Shown here: piece after piece, positions 8,803 through 18,237 of the stretch
Numbering within the stretch: position 1 is the first letter of the stretch
Layout of the letters: each line of letters begins with the position of its first letter
From: Flagellimonas taeanensis
Lineage (GTDB): Bacteria; Bacteroidota; Bacteroidia; Flavobacteriales; Flavobacteriaceae
Assembly (NCBI RefSeq): GCF_003584105.1
Contig: NZ_QXFO01000018.1
Location: forward strand, 62,001-126,000
Length of the DNA stretch: 64,000 nt
Direction of reading: 5' to 3'
Translations under genes and position numbers: made by a program
Notes under the pieces: generated by a model
Databases searched by the model: none
Told to the model about the DNA's origin: nothing
What the model saw: the letters and a program-made list of their open reading frames with translations, nothing else

Positions 8803-9654
8803 ATGGACAAGAGAATATTGTTGCCTACTGATTATTCAAAAAATGCATTCAATGCCATCAAATATGCATTGGGCCTTTATGCGAATGTGCAGTGCGATTT
8901 CTACATTTTGAATGCCTATCAAGTTTCTGGATATACCTTGGAGAGCATGAGGGTCCCAGAAGAAGGGGAGCCGCTCTACGAAGCAGCGAAGAAAGAATCC
9001 GAGGAAGGCATGGAACGCCTTTTACAGATACTCAAGCTTCAACCCGAAAACCATAAACACCGTTTCCATACCATTTGTACGTTCAACAGTTTTGTGGAAG
9101 CTGTGGATCATGCTGTCAGAAAAAATGACATCGATGCCATAGTCATGGGGACCAAGGGGGTCACGGGATCCATGACGAGGATCTTCGGGACAAATACCGT
9201 GCGTGTCATGGAACAGATCAAACAATGCCCGGTGATCGCAGTACCCAATGATTACCTTTTTGTACCACCAAAGGAAATTGTGTTCCCAACAGATTTCAGG
9301 AACAGTTTCCAAAAAAAGGAAATCAGGGACCTAATGGAAATTGCAAACCTGTATGGATCAAGGATCAATGTGGTGCACATGGACAGGGACAAGGATGGAG
9401 CGCTAAGTGAAAGCGAGGCAACCAACAAAAAATTATTGGAGGATATTTTGGACGGAACGGACTATGAAATGCATTTTTTGCCTACGGTCAAGTTGGGTAA
9501 GGGCATCGAAATATTCCTTGAAAGTATAAGGGGAGACATGGTGGCTTTTTTGAACAGAAAACACACATTTTTATGGACCGTTCTCTCCAACCCCTTGGTA
9601 AAAGAGATGGGGTATGATCCCAAAGTGCCCATTTTGGAACTGAATGATAATTGA
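8803..9654 (+). CDS. Universal stress protein, copy 3
   Basis: A 283-residue tandem-domain UspA paralogue. The first domain starts LLPTDYSKNAFNAIKYALGL and has the nucleotide motif near 116-131 in the variant ending G-T (GTKGVTG...FGT). The second domain restarts at IVFPTDFRNS without the motif. The 93-bp gap after copy 2 is larger than the first gap and could hold a separate promoter, though no clear one is seen. Confidence 0.9.
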   Translation: MDKRILLPTDYSKNAFNAIKYALGLYANVQCDFYILNAYQVSGYTLESMRVPEEGEPLYEAAKKESEEGMERLLQILKLQPENHKHRFHTICTFNSFVEAVDHAVRKNDIDAIVMGTKGVTGSMTRIFGTNTVRVMEQIKQCPVIAVPNDYLFVPPKEIVFPTDFRNSFQKKEIRDLMEIANLYGSRINVVHMDRDKDGALSESEATNKKLLEDILDGTDYEMHFLPTVKLGKGIEIFLESIRGDMVAFLNRKHTFLWTVLSNPLVKEMGYDPKVPILELNDN

Positions 9655-9792
9655 AAATAAAATAGGGTGGAACAAGCAAGAGGCCATTCGTGTTGTCTTG
9701 CGGAAAGGAGAGTTTTTCCGGCTCCTCAAAATGGGGTTGTTTAAATCCAAGGGGCAATGGACATAAATTAATGTATAGCAAAATAAAAAGCG

Positions 9793-10800
9793 ATGAAAGT
9801 ATTGGTTTACAGCACCAAGGATTTTGAGATGGACAACCTCAAAAAGGCCAATGGGGGCAAACATAAACTGACATTTATAACTGATACCCTCGATACCGAT
9901 ACGGCCGTGTTGGCCGCTGGGTATGACGCCATCTCCATTTTTTCCAATGATGATGCCTCCTTGGTCGTCCTTGAAACTTTACATGATTTGGGGGTCAAAT
10001 ACATTACATTGAGATCTACGGGGTACAACAATGTGAGCATAAAGTCCGCTAAGCGGATAGGGCTCAAGGTGGCCTATGCACCCGAATATTCCCCCAATGC
10101 CATTGCCGAGCATACCGTAGCATTGCTATTGGCGCTCAACCGAAAATTGGTACAGGCGGATACACAGGTGAAGCAGTATAACTTCTCCATGGACGATTTG
10201 GTGGGCTTTGACCTGAACGGAAAAACAGTGGGCATTCTCGGAACAGGAAAGATAGGCTCGATTTTGGTAAGGATATTCCATGCTTTTGGATGCAAACTAC
10301 TGGCAACTGACCTGACAAGGAACCAATATCTGGAAAGCCATTATGATCTGAAATACCTTCCTTTGGAAGAAATGTGCAAAAAGGCGGATATTATCAGTAT
10401 CAATGCCCCGCTTACTTATGAAACACACCACTTGTTCAGAAATTCGCTCTTCAAACTCATGAAGAAAGGGACTATTCTGATCAACACAGCAAGAGGGGGC
10501 ATCGTGAAGACAGAGGATCTCATCAACAACCTCAAAAAAGGCCACCTTGGAGGGTATGCAACGGATGTCTATGAAAACGAGAGGGGCATTTTCTTTCAAG
10601 ACCATAGTGAAAAAGGCATTGATGACGGGCAACTCAAGGAATTGATTTCCCTTCCCCATGTACTTTTGACCCCGCACCAAGCCTTTGCGACCAAAGAGGC
10701 TTTGGTCAGGATTGCGCAGACCACCATACACAACCTTGATTGTTGGGAAGAGGGTAGGGGCTGTATCAATGAATTGGGGTATGAGACCTTTGTGTCATAA
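9793..10800 (+). CDS. D-2-hydroxyacid dehydrogenase, D-lactate dehydrogenase type
   Basis: A 335-residue NAD-dependent enzyme that probably interconverts pyruvate and D-lactate. The Rossmann motif is G150-T-G-K-I-G155. Catalytic residues expected for the family are present: Arg234 (NTARGG), Glu263 (DVYENE) and His295 (LTPHQAF). The YENERGIFF segment after the Glu is typical of LdhA-type enzymes rather than glycerate dehydrogenases. Placement after UspA genes fits a low-oxygen fermentation role (inference). It overlaps the convergent cardiolipin synthase gene by 6 bp. Confidence 0.85.
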   Translation: MKVLVYSTKDFEMDNLKKANGGKHKLTFITDTLDTDTAVLAAGYDAISIFSNDDASLVVLETLHDLGVKYITLRSTGYNNVSIKSAKRIGLKVAYAPEYSPNAIAEHTVALLLALNRKLVQADTQVKQYNFSMDDLVGFDLNGKTVGILGTGKIGSILVRIFHAFGCKLLATDLTRNQYLESHYDLKYLPLEEMCKKADIISINAPLTYETHHLFRNSLFKLMKKGTILINTARGGIVKTEDLINNLKKGHLGGYATDVYENERGIFFQDHSEKGIDDGQLKELISLPHVLLTPHQAFATKEALVRIAQTTIHNLDCWEEGRGCINELGYETFVS

Positions 10801-12228
10801 TAAAGGACTCATCAGTTTAGCTGTTCCCTCGATGAGTTTGTGGATCCAGGGACGTTTACTATATGCTTCATGATCTTCCAGTACTGTGGATTTGGAGCAA
10901 TCCCTTAGAAAATCTATTTTCATCTTTTCGCATAGGGCACCATCATAAACAAATACTTGGGCCTCATAGTTCTGTTGAAGGCTCCTATTGTCCAAATTGG
11001 CGGTGCCAATACTCACCACTTCACCGTCACAGAGCATGACCTTGCTGTGCAAAAAACCATCAGGATAGAGATAGATCTTGATGCCTGCCTTGAGGTAGGA
11101 TTCAAAATAGGCCCTAACACACCAGTCCACCAATTTGATGTCTGTGCTGGATGACATTAATAGTCGCACGTCCACACCGCTGAGGGCAGCAGTTTCCAGC
11201 CCTTGTAGGATGGCATGGTTGGGGATGATGTAGGGATTGATGATGTAGAGATAGTCCTCCGCACTGTTGATGAGGGAAAAATAAGCCTGCTCCATGACGT
11301 CAAAGTCATCGTCCGGACCGCTGGGCACAATTTGTAATGGAGAATGCTCCCCAGATTTCATATTGACCCTGAAGGTTGACATATCCACCTTTTTGCCACT
11401 GGCCAAGTACCAATCGGTCACAAAGATCTCGTTCAAAAAGTCGACCGCCTCTCCTTCGATCTTTAAGTGGGTATCGTGCCATTTGCCCAATGAGGGGTCA
11501 CCCTTCAGGTACTTGTCCGATATGTTGATTCCCCCTGTAAACCCAATCTTATTGTCGACCACGATGATCTTTCTGTGGTTTCTATAGTTGAGGGAAGATA
11601 GGAAGCGTCCAAACCGAAAGGGAAGAAACTGGGCGGTTTCCACACCCATGTCCTTGAGCCTGTCAAGGTATTTTTTGCTCAGGGAATAGCTGCCAATACC
11701 ATCGTATAGCAGCCTTATGGTCACATTGTTGGCAATTTTTCGTTCAAATATTTCCAATAGTTTTTCGGCCAAGAGGCCATCCTCAAAAATATAATATTGG
11801 AGGTGGATGTGTTCCGAAGCACTTTCCAGGGCCTGGAATATGCTCTCAAACGTATTCTTGCCATCTTTCAAAAGAGTGAGTTCGTTCTCGCAGGTCACAG
11901 GGCATTTGGAGGTCTTGTGGATAAGCTCGGTGGTCTTTTTTTTGCCTTGGGAAATGTTGGGGGTGCAGGTTCCATGCAATCTTTCATTTCTTGAGGCAAA
12001 ATTGTCCTTCAGGGAAAACATTTTGTTCTTCCTCCTGTTCCTTCCGAACAAAAGATAGAAAAGGACACCGCCCACAGGGATGGTAAAAATGGCCAAGAGC
12101 CACGCCAAGGTTTTGCTAGGCCTTATTCCGTTCAGCAATAGGCTCACCACCATGATCAGGGCGACGATGATATAGATTGCTATGAGAATGGGAACGAGCA
12201 CCTTTTTTGCAATGGGTTTGTGCAACAA
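10795..12228 (-). CDS. cls: Cardiolipin synthase (phospholipase D family)
   Basis: A 477-residue membrane enzyme that joins two phosphatidylglycerols into cardiolipin. Two N-terminal membrane segments (about 10-33 and 40-62) precede two phospholipase D catalytic HKD motifs, H218-R-K220...D225 and H394-S-K396...D401. Length and order fit ClsA-type enzymes. Its promoter must lie in the 392-bp gap to tldD, which holds a perfect 7-bp inverted repeat. Confidence 0.9.
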   Translation of the reverse strand: MLHKPIAKKVLVPILIAIYIIVALIMVVSLLLNGIRPSKTLAWLLAIFTIPVGGVLFYLLFGRNRRKNKMFSLKDNFASRNERLHGTCTPNISQGKKKTTELIHKTSKCPVTCENELTLLKDGKNTFESIFQALESASEHIHLQYYIFEDGLLAEKLLEIFERKIANNVTIRLLYDGIGSYSLSKKYLDRLKDMGVETAQFLPFRFGRFLSSLNYRNHRKIIVVDNKIGFTGGINISDKYLKGDPSLGKWHDTHLKIEGEAVDFLNEIFVTDWYLASGKKVDMSTFRVNMKSGEHSPLQIVPSGPDDDFDVMEQAYFSLINSAEDYLYIINPYIIPNHAILQGLETAALSGVDVRLLMSSSTDIKLVDWCVRAYFESYLKAGIKIYLYPDGFLHSKVMLCDGEVVSIGTANLDNRSLQQNYEAQVFVYDGALCEKMKIDFLRDCSKSTVLEDHEAYSKRPWIHKLIEGTAKLMSPLL

Positions 12229-12620
12229 AGATAATCGACTTGGCTATTCGCTGTGCCATCTTCTGCAAAAAGCCACCCTGGTTATATGGTTTCATCGACC
12301 CAGTCCTACTTTTTGTTTTTTCAGAAAGATTGAAAAATGTGTAACAGATTTAAAAAAAATGATACTAAGAAATTGGACAACGTCCAATGATGTATTGGTC
12401 GTGCTCTCTTAAAAAGAGCATTGTAAAATGAAAATAGAGGGATAGGCGGGAGGTGTCGGCCAGTTTTCAATAAAGTGGGCAAGAGAGGATTTTAGGTTAA
12501 AATTAACATAAGACTACCTACACACTACTTATTTTTAGAAACCCGTGAGTTTAGATCGGTGGCGAGTTTGGTTTTCAGGCTGTTCACAGATCGGGATTAT
12601 AAATCAGATAACCAAAACAT
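12229..12620. other. Intergenic region between divergent cls and tldD
   Basis: No gene is seen. ATTGGAC-AAC-GTCCAAT at 12372-12388 is a perfect inverted repeat that could be an operator for either gene. A second hairpin, TGCTCT...AGAGCA, lies at 12402-12420. The plus-strand leader of tldD after 12540 is long and has no recognisable riboswitch. Confidence 0.5.
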
Positions 12621-14261
12621 ATGAAAAGAAGAAATTTTGTACAGTACGCTGGTCTGGGCACTGGGGCAATTTTAATGCCTTCCATGCTCTTGGGGAACAA
12701 CATTCCCGTGGAGATGCTCCTGGAACCGGGAATGGACGTGGTGCTCAAAAAGAAGATGGCCGACGTTGCCCTGAACACGGCCAAATCCTTGGGAGCCAGT
12801 TATGCCGATGCTAGAATTGGAAGATACTTGAACCAGTACGTTTTTACCAGGGAAGAAAAGGTTCAGAACGTGGTCAACACAGAATCCTTTGGAATTGGCA
12901 TCAGGGTCATTGCCAACGGTACCTGGGGTTTTTCCTCCACTAACGATGTGACCGAGGACGGCATCAAAAAGGCCACGGAACAAGCCGTTGCCATTGCCAA
13001 AGCCAATTCAAAGATCCAAAAGGAACCCGTTGTTCTGGCACCTGTCCAATCCTATGGAGAGGTTTCTTGGAAGACACCCATCAAGAAAGATTTCAAGGAA
13101 GTCCCTATTTCAGAGAAAGTGGACTTGCTGTTGAGCGCGAACGCGGCAGCTACATCCAATGGGGCAAGCTTTGTGAATTCAGCCTTGTTCATGGTCAATG
13201 AACAGAAGTATTTTGCCTCCACCGATGGATCCTATATTGATCAAGATGTACATCGAATTTGGCCCACTTTTAGCGTGACCGCAGTAGATCGTCAAGCAGG
13301 CAAGTTCAAGACCAGGGAGGCCATGAGTGCCCCTATGGGCATGGGCTACGAATATATGGACGGTCTGGAGTCCGAAAAGCTTTCAGGACCTGAGGGCATC
13401 AAGCTATACAGAAATAGTTATGATATCGTGGAAGATGCCACACTGGCCGCTAAACAGGCACAGCAAAAATTGACCGCTAAATCGGTCGAGGCCGGCAAAT
13501 ACGACCTGGTATTGGAACCCAACCATTTGGGACTCACCATCCACGAATCTGTAGGTCACCCATTGGAGCTCGATAGGGTACTTGGTTACGAGGCCAACTA
13601 TGCTGGTACCAGTTTTGCTACTTTGGACAAATGGGAGAGCAAAAATTTCAACTACGGAAGCGATTTGGTCAATATTGTGGCAGATAAGACCCAAGTGGGA
13701 TCATTGGGCGCCGTTGGTTATGATGATGAAGGAGTGAAGACCAAGAAATGGGACTTGATCAGAAATGGGACCTTGGTCAATTATCAGGCCATAAGGGACC
13801 AAGTCCACATGATAGACCAGAACGAATCCCATGGTTGCTGCTATGCGCAGAGCTGGGAAGATGTACAGTTCCAACGAATGCCCAACGTTTCCTTGGAACC
13901 AGGAAAAGAAAAATATTCCTTGCAGGACATGATCAAGGATGTGGAAAAAGGAATCTACATTTTGGGAAGGGGATCTTATTCCATCGACCAGCAACGATAT
14001 AACTTCCAATTTGGAGGTACATTGTTCTATGAGATCAAGAACGGAGAGATTGTGGGTATGTTGGAAGATGTGGCCTACCAGTCCAATACCCAGGAATTCT
14101 GGAATTCCTGCGCAAAGATCTGTGATAAGGACGACTACAGGTTGTTCGGCTCCTTTTTTGATGGAAAAGGGCAACCATCGCAGGTCAGTGCGGTTTCCCA
14201 CGGAAGCTCCACTACTAGGTTCAACGGAATCAATGTAATCAATACAGGTAGGACCATCTAA
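12621..14261 (+). CDS. tldD: TldD-type metallopeptidase with Tat-like leader
   Basis: A 546-residue member of the TldD/PmbA family. The metal-binding motif HESVGH is at 308-313, which marks the catalytic TldD half of the TldD/TldE heterodimer. In E. coli this complex degrades unfolded peptides and matures microcin B17 and CcdA is a substrate. The N-terminus MKRRNFVQYAGLG is a twin-arginine type signal with a hydrophobic stretch to about residue 25, so this copy may be exported, unlike E. coli TldD. The partner gene follows after 26 bp. Confidence 0.9.
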   Translation: MKRRNFVQYAGLGTGAILMPSMLLGNNIPVEMLLEPGMDVVLKKKMADVALNTAKSLGASYADARIGRYLNQYVFTREEKVQNVVNTESFGIGIRVIANGTWGFSSTNDVTEDGIKKATEQAVAIAKANSKIQKEPVVLAPVQSYGEVSWKTPIKKDFKEVPISEKVDLLLSANAAATSNGASFVNSALFMVNEQKYFASTDGSYIDQDVHRIWPTFSVTAVDRQAGKFKTREAMSAPMGMGYEYMDGLESEKLSGPEGIKLYRNSYDIVEDATLAAKQAQQKLTAKSVEAGKYDLVLEPNHLGLTIHESVGHPLELDRVLGYEANYAGTSFATLDKWESKNFNYGSDLVNIVADKTQVGSLGAVGYDDEGVKTKKWDLIRNGTLVNYQAIRDQVHMIDQNESHGCCYAQSWEDVQFQRMPNVSLEPGKEKYSLQDMIKDVEKGIYILGRGSYSIDQQRYNFQFGGTLFYEIKNGEIVGMLEDVAYQSNTQEFWNSCAKICDKDDYRLFGSFFDGKGQPSQVSAVSHGSSTTRFNGINVINTGRTI

Positions 14262-14287
14262 GGTTCGTTCATTCAAAAAATACTACA

Positions 14288-15604
14288 ATGGCTATATATA
14301 CTAAAGAAGAAGCAAAGAAGATTTTGGAAAAGGCCCTTAGCTTTTCCAAGGCCGATGCCTGTGAAATAAACCTTAGTGGCACAAATAGTGGAAACATTAG
14401 ATATGCCCGGAATACGGTGTCCACTGCCGGGCACCAATCCAGTCAGAGTTTGGTGGTGCAATCCAGTTTCGGCAAAAAGGTGGGTACCGCAACCATAGAT
14501 GAGTTTGATGACGCCTCTTTGGAAAAAGTGGTCCGCAGGGCAGAGGAATTGGCCAATCTATCTCCAGAAAACCCTGAATTTATGGCACCTCTGGGACCTC
14601 AGGTGTATGACGAATCCATCACTTACGTAGAAGCTACGGCCAACACTACCCCAGAATTTAGGGCGGAAGTGGCCAGTCAGAGCATTGTCCCGGCTGCGGC
14701 CAAAGATGTCACTGCAGCAGGATTTTTGAATGATGGCGCCCGTTTTTCAGCCATGATCAATTCTAACGGCTTGTTCGCCTATAACAAATCCACCAATGTG
14801 GATTTTACCGTAACCATGCGCACCAACGATGGTACAGGTTCTGGCTGGGTGACCCGCGATTACAACGACATTTCAAAGTTCAATGCCTCAGAGGCCTCAA
14901 ACACCGCCATAGACAAAGCGGTAATGTCCAAAGGAGCCCAGGCCATAGAGCCAGGAAAATATACGGTCATATTGGAGCCTGCTGCGGCATCTGACCTGTT
15001 GCGGAATATGTTCGGCTCTTTCAATGCCCGTTCAGCTGATGAAGGACGCAACTTCATGTCGGCCCCCAACGGCGGGAACAAGTTGGGCCAAAAAATTGTG
15101 GACGAACGCGTAAACATTTGGTCCGATCCCTTGCACCCCGATGTGCCCACATCCACTTGGAATGGGGAAGGTATGCCTTTGAAGAAAACCTCTTGGATAG
15201 AGAATGGAGTGGTCAAGAACTTGGCCTACAGCCGATATTGGGCAGAACAAAAAGGGATGGACCCCATGCCGTTCCCGTCCAATGCCATCATGGCCGGCGG
15301 TGATGAGAGCCTTGAGGATATGATCAAGGGCACCAAGAAAGGAATACTTGTCACCCGTTTTTGGTACATACGAAGTGTGGATCCCCAGACCCTTCTCTAT
15401 ACAGGTCTGACCAGGGACGGGACGTTCTATATCGAGAACGGAAAGATCAAGTTCCCCGTCAAGAACTTTAGGTTCAATGAGAGCCCCATCATCATGCTCA
15501 ACAACTTGGAATCCCTCGGGAAGCAGGTTCGGGTCGATGGAAACCTCATTCCGTACATGAAGATTCGTGACTTTACGTTCACCAGTCTTTCCGATGCTGT
15601 ATAA
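14288..15604 (+). CDS. tldE: TldE/PmbA-type peptidase partner
   Basis: A 438-residue TldD/PmbA-family protein without the HExxxH motif, which fits TldE (PmbA), the non-catalytic partner that completes the active-site chamber. It starts MAIYTKEEAKKILEKALSFSKAD and has no signal sequence, while TldD upstream has a Tat-like leader. This mismatch raises the question whether the pair works in one compartment. A strong hairpin after the gene ends the tldDE unit or attenuates read-through to the DUF4159 gene. Confidence 0.87.
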   Translation: MAIYTKEEAKKILEKALSFSKADACEINLSGTNSGNIRYARNTVSTAGHQSSQSLVVQSSFGKKVGTATIDEFDDASLEKVVRRAEELANLSPENPEFMAPLGPQVYDESITYVEATANTTPEFRAEVASQSIVPAAAKDVTAAGFLNDGARFSAMINSNGLFAYNKSTNVDFTVTMRTNDGTGSGWVTRDYNDISKFNASEASNTAIDKAVMSKGAQAIEPGKYTVILEPAAASDLLRNMFGSFNARSADEGRNFMSAPNGGNKLGQKIVDERVNIWSDPLHPDVPTSTWNGEGMPLKKTSWIENGVVKNLAYSRYWAEQKGMDPMPFPSNAIMAGGDESLEDMIKGTKKGILVTRFWYIRSVDPQTLLYTGLTRDGTFYIENGKIKFPVKNFRFNESPIIMLNNLESLGKQVRVDGNLIPYMKIRDFTFTSLSDAV

Positions 15605-15620
15605 ACAATAGGATACTAGT

Positions 15621-15665
15621 AAAACTGGTGGTTGATGGCATGTCCATGACCGCCAGTTTTCATTT
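15621..15665 (+). terminator. Hairpin after tldE
   Basis: A 12-bp stem, AAAACTGGTGGT (15621-15632) with ACCGCCAGTTTT (15649-15660), one G-T pair, encloses a loop with its own small hairpin. The T-rich right arm continues into CATTTT. It probably ends tldDE transcription before the MoxR operon. Confidence 0.65.
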
Positions 15666-15695
15666 TGGAAGTGATGATGTAGCCCCCAATACCCT

Positions 15696-16322
15696 ATGGC
15701 GTTGCAAAATGAATTCTTTTTTACCCGTTTACAATATGAATCCGGTGATTGGGATGTGGACCAACGCATGCCCTCCAACGTGTTGAATTCCTTGGTGGAA
15801 TACACCACTTTGAAGGTGGATACCCAGGAAAAGATCATTACCCTGTCCAGTGACGACATCTTCAAGAGCCCTTTCTGCTATATCTCTGGACACAAACTCG
15901 TACAGTTCACCAAAAAGGAAAGGGAGAATTTTGAAAAATATGTACGCAACGGAGGCTTTGTCTTTGCCGATGATTGCAACCATGATATTGACGGACTTTT
16001 CGCTAAATCCTTTGAGCGCCAAATGGACGAAATATTCGGGCCGGGAGAACTTCAGAAAATCCCGAACGACCATGAGCTCTATTCCATCTTTTTTGAATTT
16101 GAAGATGGCCCTCCGACCACCTCACAGGAACTGAACGGATGGGGCGACGACCTTGTCCACGACTATCTGAAGGCCATAATGGTCAACGGAAGGATAGGAG
16201 TGCTCTACAGTAACAAGGATTATGGTTGCGAATGGGATTACGATTTTAGGAACAAACGATGGTATAAAGTGGACAATACCCGCTTTGCGGTGAACATTGT
16301 GCTTTATGCCCTAACCTCATAA
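15696..16322 (+). CDS. DUF4159 domain protein
   Basis: A 208-residue protein that matches the DUF4159 family, a class I glutamine-amidotransferase-like fold without a known reaction, usually encoded beside MoxR and DUF58 genes, as here. Typical segments are FTRLQYESGDWDVD at the start, GGFVFADDCNHD in the middle, and HELYSIFF with later GWGDDLVHDY. No signal peptide is seen. It opens the MoxR operon and is 10 bp from moxR. Confidence 0.8.
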   Translation: MALQNEFFFTRLQYESGDWDVDQRMPSNVLNSLVEYTTLKVDTQEKIITLSSDDIFKSPFCYISGHKLVQFTKKERENFEKYVRNGGFVFADDCNHDIDGLFAKSFERQMDEIFGPGELQKIPNDHELYSIFFEFEDGPPTTSQELNGWGDDLVHDYLKAIMVNGRIGVLYSNKDYGCEWDYDFRNKRWYKVDNTRFAVNIVLYALTS

Positions 16323-16332
16323 CATTACGAAT

Positions 16333-17337
16333 TTGGACAAAGAACTACAACAGATAGCCACAGAGGTCGAGAACCTTTCCGGAAAACTAAAGGCGCTCAA
16401 AAAAGAGATCGGCAAAGTGATCATTGGGCAAGAAGAGACCGTATCACAATTGCTCATCACCTTTTTGGCCGGGGGACATGCCCTTTTGGAAGGTGTGCCA
16501 GGACTGGCAAAGACCTTGATGATTCGCACCTTGGCCAATGCCATAGATCTAAAATTCAAACGGATACAGTTCACCCCCGATTTGATGCCTTCGGACATCA
16601 TCGGAACAGAGATCTTGGAAGAGGACCATACCACGGGAAAAAAATTCTTCAAGTTTAACAAAGGGCCTATTTTTTCCAATATCATTTTGGCGGATGAGAT
16701 CAATAGGACTCCCCCAAAAACGCAGGCAGCCCTTTTGGAGGCCATGCAGGAATTTGAAGTGACCTATGGGGATAAGACTTACCCATTGGACAGGCCCTTC
16801 TTCATACTGGCCACCCAGAACCCTATTGAGCAATCAGGGACTTTTGTCCTTCCCGAAGCGCAGCAGGACAGGTTCTTGTTGTACATCAAGATTGGTTATC
16901 CCACCGAAGCTGAAGAAACGGTAATCTTGAAGGCGACCACGGGTAGGACCAAGGTCCAATTGAACAAGGTCATTTCCGGAGAAGACATCATCAGATTGCA
17001 ACAATTGGTCAGGGATGTATCCATTAGCGACGGACTGATCAAATATGTCAGCGATGTCATTCGCGCCACACGACCGGACACCACACCGATGGACTATGTC
17101 AAGGATTGGGTGGATTGGGGCGCAGGTCCCCGTGCCGGTCAGGCCATGATATTGACCGCCAAGGCCCATGCACTTTTGGAAGGACGTTTGGCCGTTTCCC
17201 TTGAAGATTTAAAATCGGTCGCCGTTCCCGTATTGCGCCACAGGGTATTGGTCAATTTTAGGGCAGAGGCCGAAGGAATAAGCTCGGATGAAGTGACCCG
17301 TCATATTCTGAAAACGGTCCAATTAAAGGAAAAATAA
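16333..17337 (+). CDS. MoxR-family AAA+ ATPase
   Basis: A 334-residue AAA+ chaperone-like ATPase. Walker A is GVPGLAKT (about 54-61), Walker B is ILADEINR (about 117-124), and sensor 1 follows in FILATQNPIEQ. MoxR proteins are thought to help insert cofactors or assemble complexes with vWA-domain partners; here the DUF58 and BatA genes directly follow. No ATG exists near the conserved N-terminus; the best start is TTG at 16333, or possibly the ATT one codon-group upstream. The stop overlaps the next ATG by 1 bp (TAATG). Confidence 0.92.
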   Translation: MDKELQQIATEVENLSGKLKALKKEIGKVIIGQEETVSQLLITFLAGGHALLEGVPGLAKTLMIRTLANAIDLKFKRIQFTPDLMPSDIIGTEILEEDHTTGKKFFKFNKGPIFSNIILADEINRTPPKTQAALLEAMQEFEVTYGDKTYPLDRPFFILATQNPIEQSGTFVLPEAQQDRFLLYIKIGYPTEAEETVILKATTGRTKVQLNKVISGEDIIRLQQLVRDVSISDGLIKYVSDVIRATRPDTTPMDYVKDWVDWGAGPRAGQAMILTAKAHALLEGRLAVSLEDLKSVAVPVLRHRVLVNFRAEAEGISSDEVTRHILKTVQLKEK

Positions 17338-18236
17338 TGGCCACTAGGGACTACCACGATCTGTTAAAACCGGAAGTCATCAATACCGTATCGGGACTTT
17401 CCCTGATATCGCGTATCGTGGTGGAAGGCTACCTGTCGGGTCTGCACAGGAGCAGGAGCGTGGGTCCCGGAATGGAGTTCAGTCAATACCGTGCCTACGA
17501 ACCCGGGGACGACCTTCGCTTGCTCGATTGGAAAATGTTGGCCCGTTCGGGAAGGTACTATATCCGACAATCGGAAGTGGAAAGTCAGGTCGTGGTAAAG
17601 TTTATCGTGGATGCAAGTGCCTCCATGGAGCATACCGAAAATGGGATTTCCAAATTGGAATTTGCTCGCGTCATTGTGGCCTGTCTGTCCCAAATGGCGC
17701 AAAAGCAAGGCGATTCCGTTGGCCTGTTTGCCCTGAACGAGGATGAATTTGTCGAGATTTATCCAAAAGCGGACCAAAAACACTACAACAGATTGCTTTT
17801 GGAACTGCTCCATATATCCACCAAGGGAAAATGGCCGCAACTCTCCCAGGCCACCAAAAGGATCCACGGGAGGGGCCATAGGGAATTGGTTTTTTTCCTG
17901 ACGGACATGTACGAGGACATTTCGGAACTCTCCGATTTTGCGAAAGAACTGAAGAACTCCAACAATGAGGTCGTGGTACTGCAATTGATGGCGGGCAACG
18001 AACTGGATTTTACGTATAAAAAATCGGTCACCTTTGAAGATTTGGAGACCGGGGCCAAAGTAAAGGTGGATGTGGACAAGGCCAGGGAAAGTTATTTGAA
18101 GGCCTTGGAAACCAAAATGGCGCGAACCAAGGAACAATTGCTCTCCAAAGGAGTGCACTTTCATCTTTTTCGGATGGATGCGCATTTGGGCAATGCACTG
18201 CAATTATTTTTAAAGGAACGATCAAGATTGAATTAG
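17337..18236 (+). CDS. DUF58 (vWA-like) protein
   Basis: A 299-residue DUF58 protein. The family hallmark GMEFSQYRAYEPGDDLRLLDWKMLARSGRYYIRQSE is present near residues 41-75, followed by a vWA-like fold with the metal-site-like DASASM (about 97-102). It has no membrane segment. It is the usual partner of MoxR, translationally coupled to it here, and precedes the BatA-type gene by one base. Confidence 0.9.
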   Translation: MATRDYHDLLKPEVINTVSGLSLISRIVVEGYLSGLHRSRSVGPGMEFSQYRAYEPGDDLRLLDWKMLARSGRYYIRQSEVESQVVVKFIVDASASMEHTENGISKLEFARVIVACLSQMAQKQGDSVGLFALNEDEFVEIYPKADQKHYNRLLLELLHISTKGKWPQLSQATKRIHGRGHRELVFFLTDMYEDISELSDFAKELKNSNNEVVVLQLMAGNELDFTYKKSVTFEDLETGAKVKVDVDKARESYLKALETKMARTKEQLLSKGVHFHLFRMDAHLGNALQLFLKERSRLN

Positions 18237-18237
18237 A

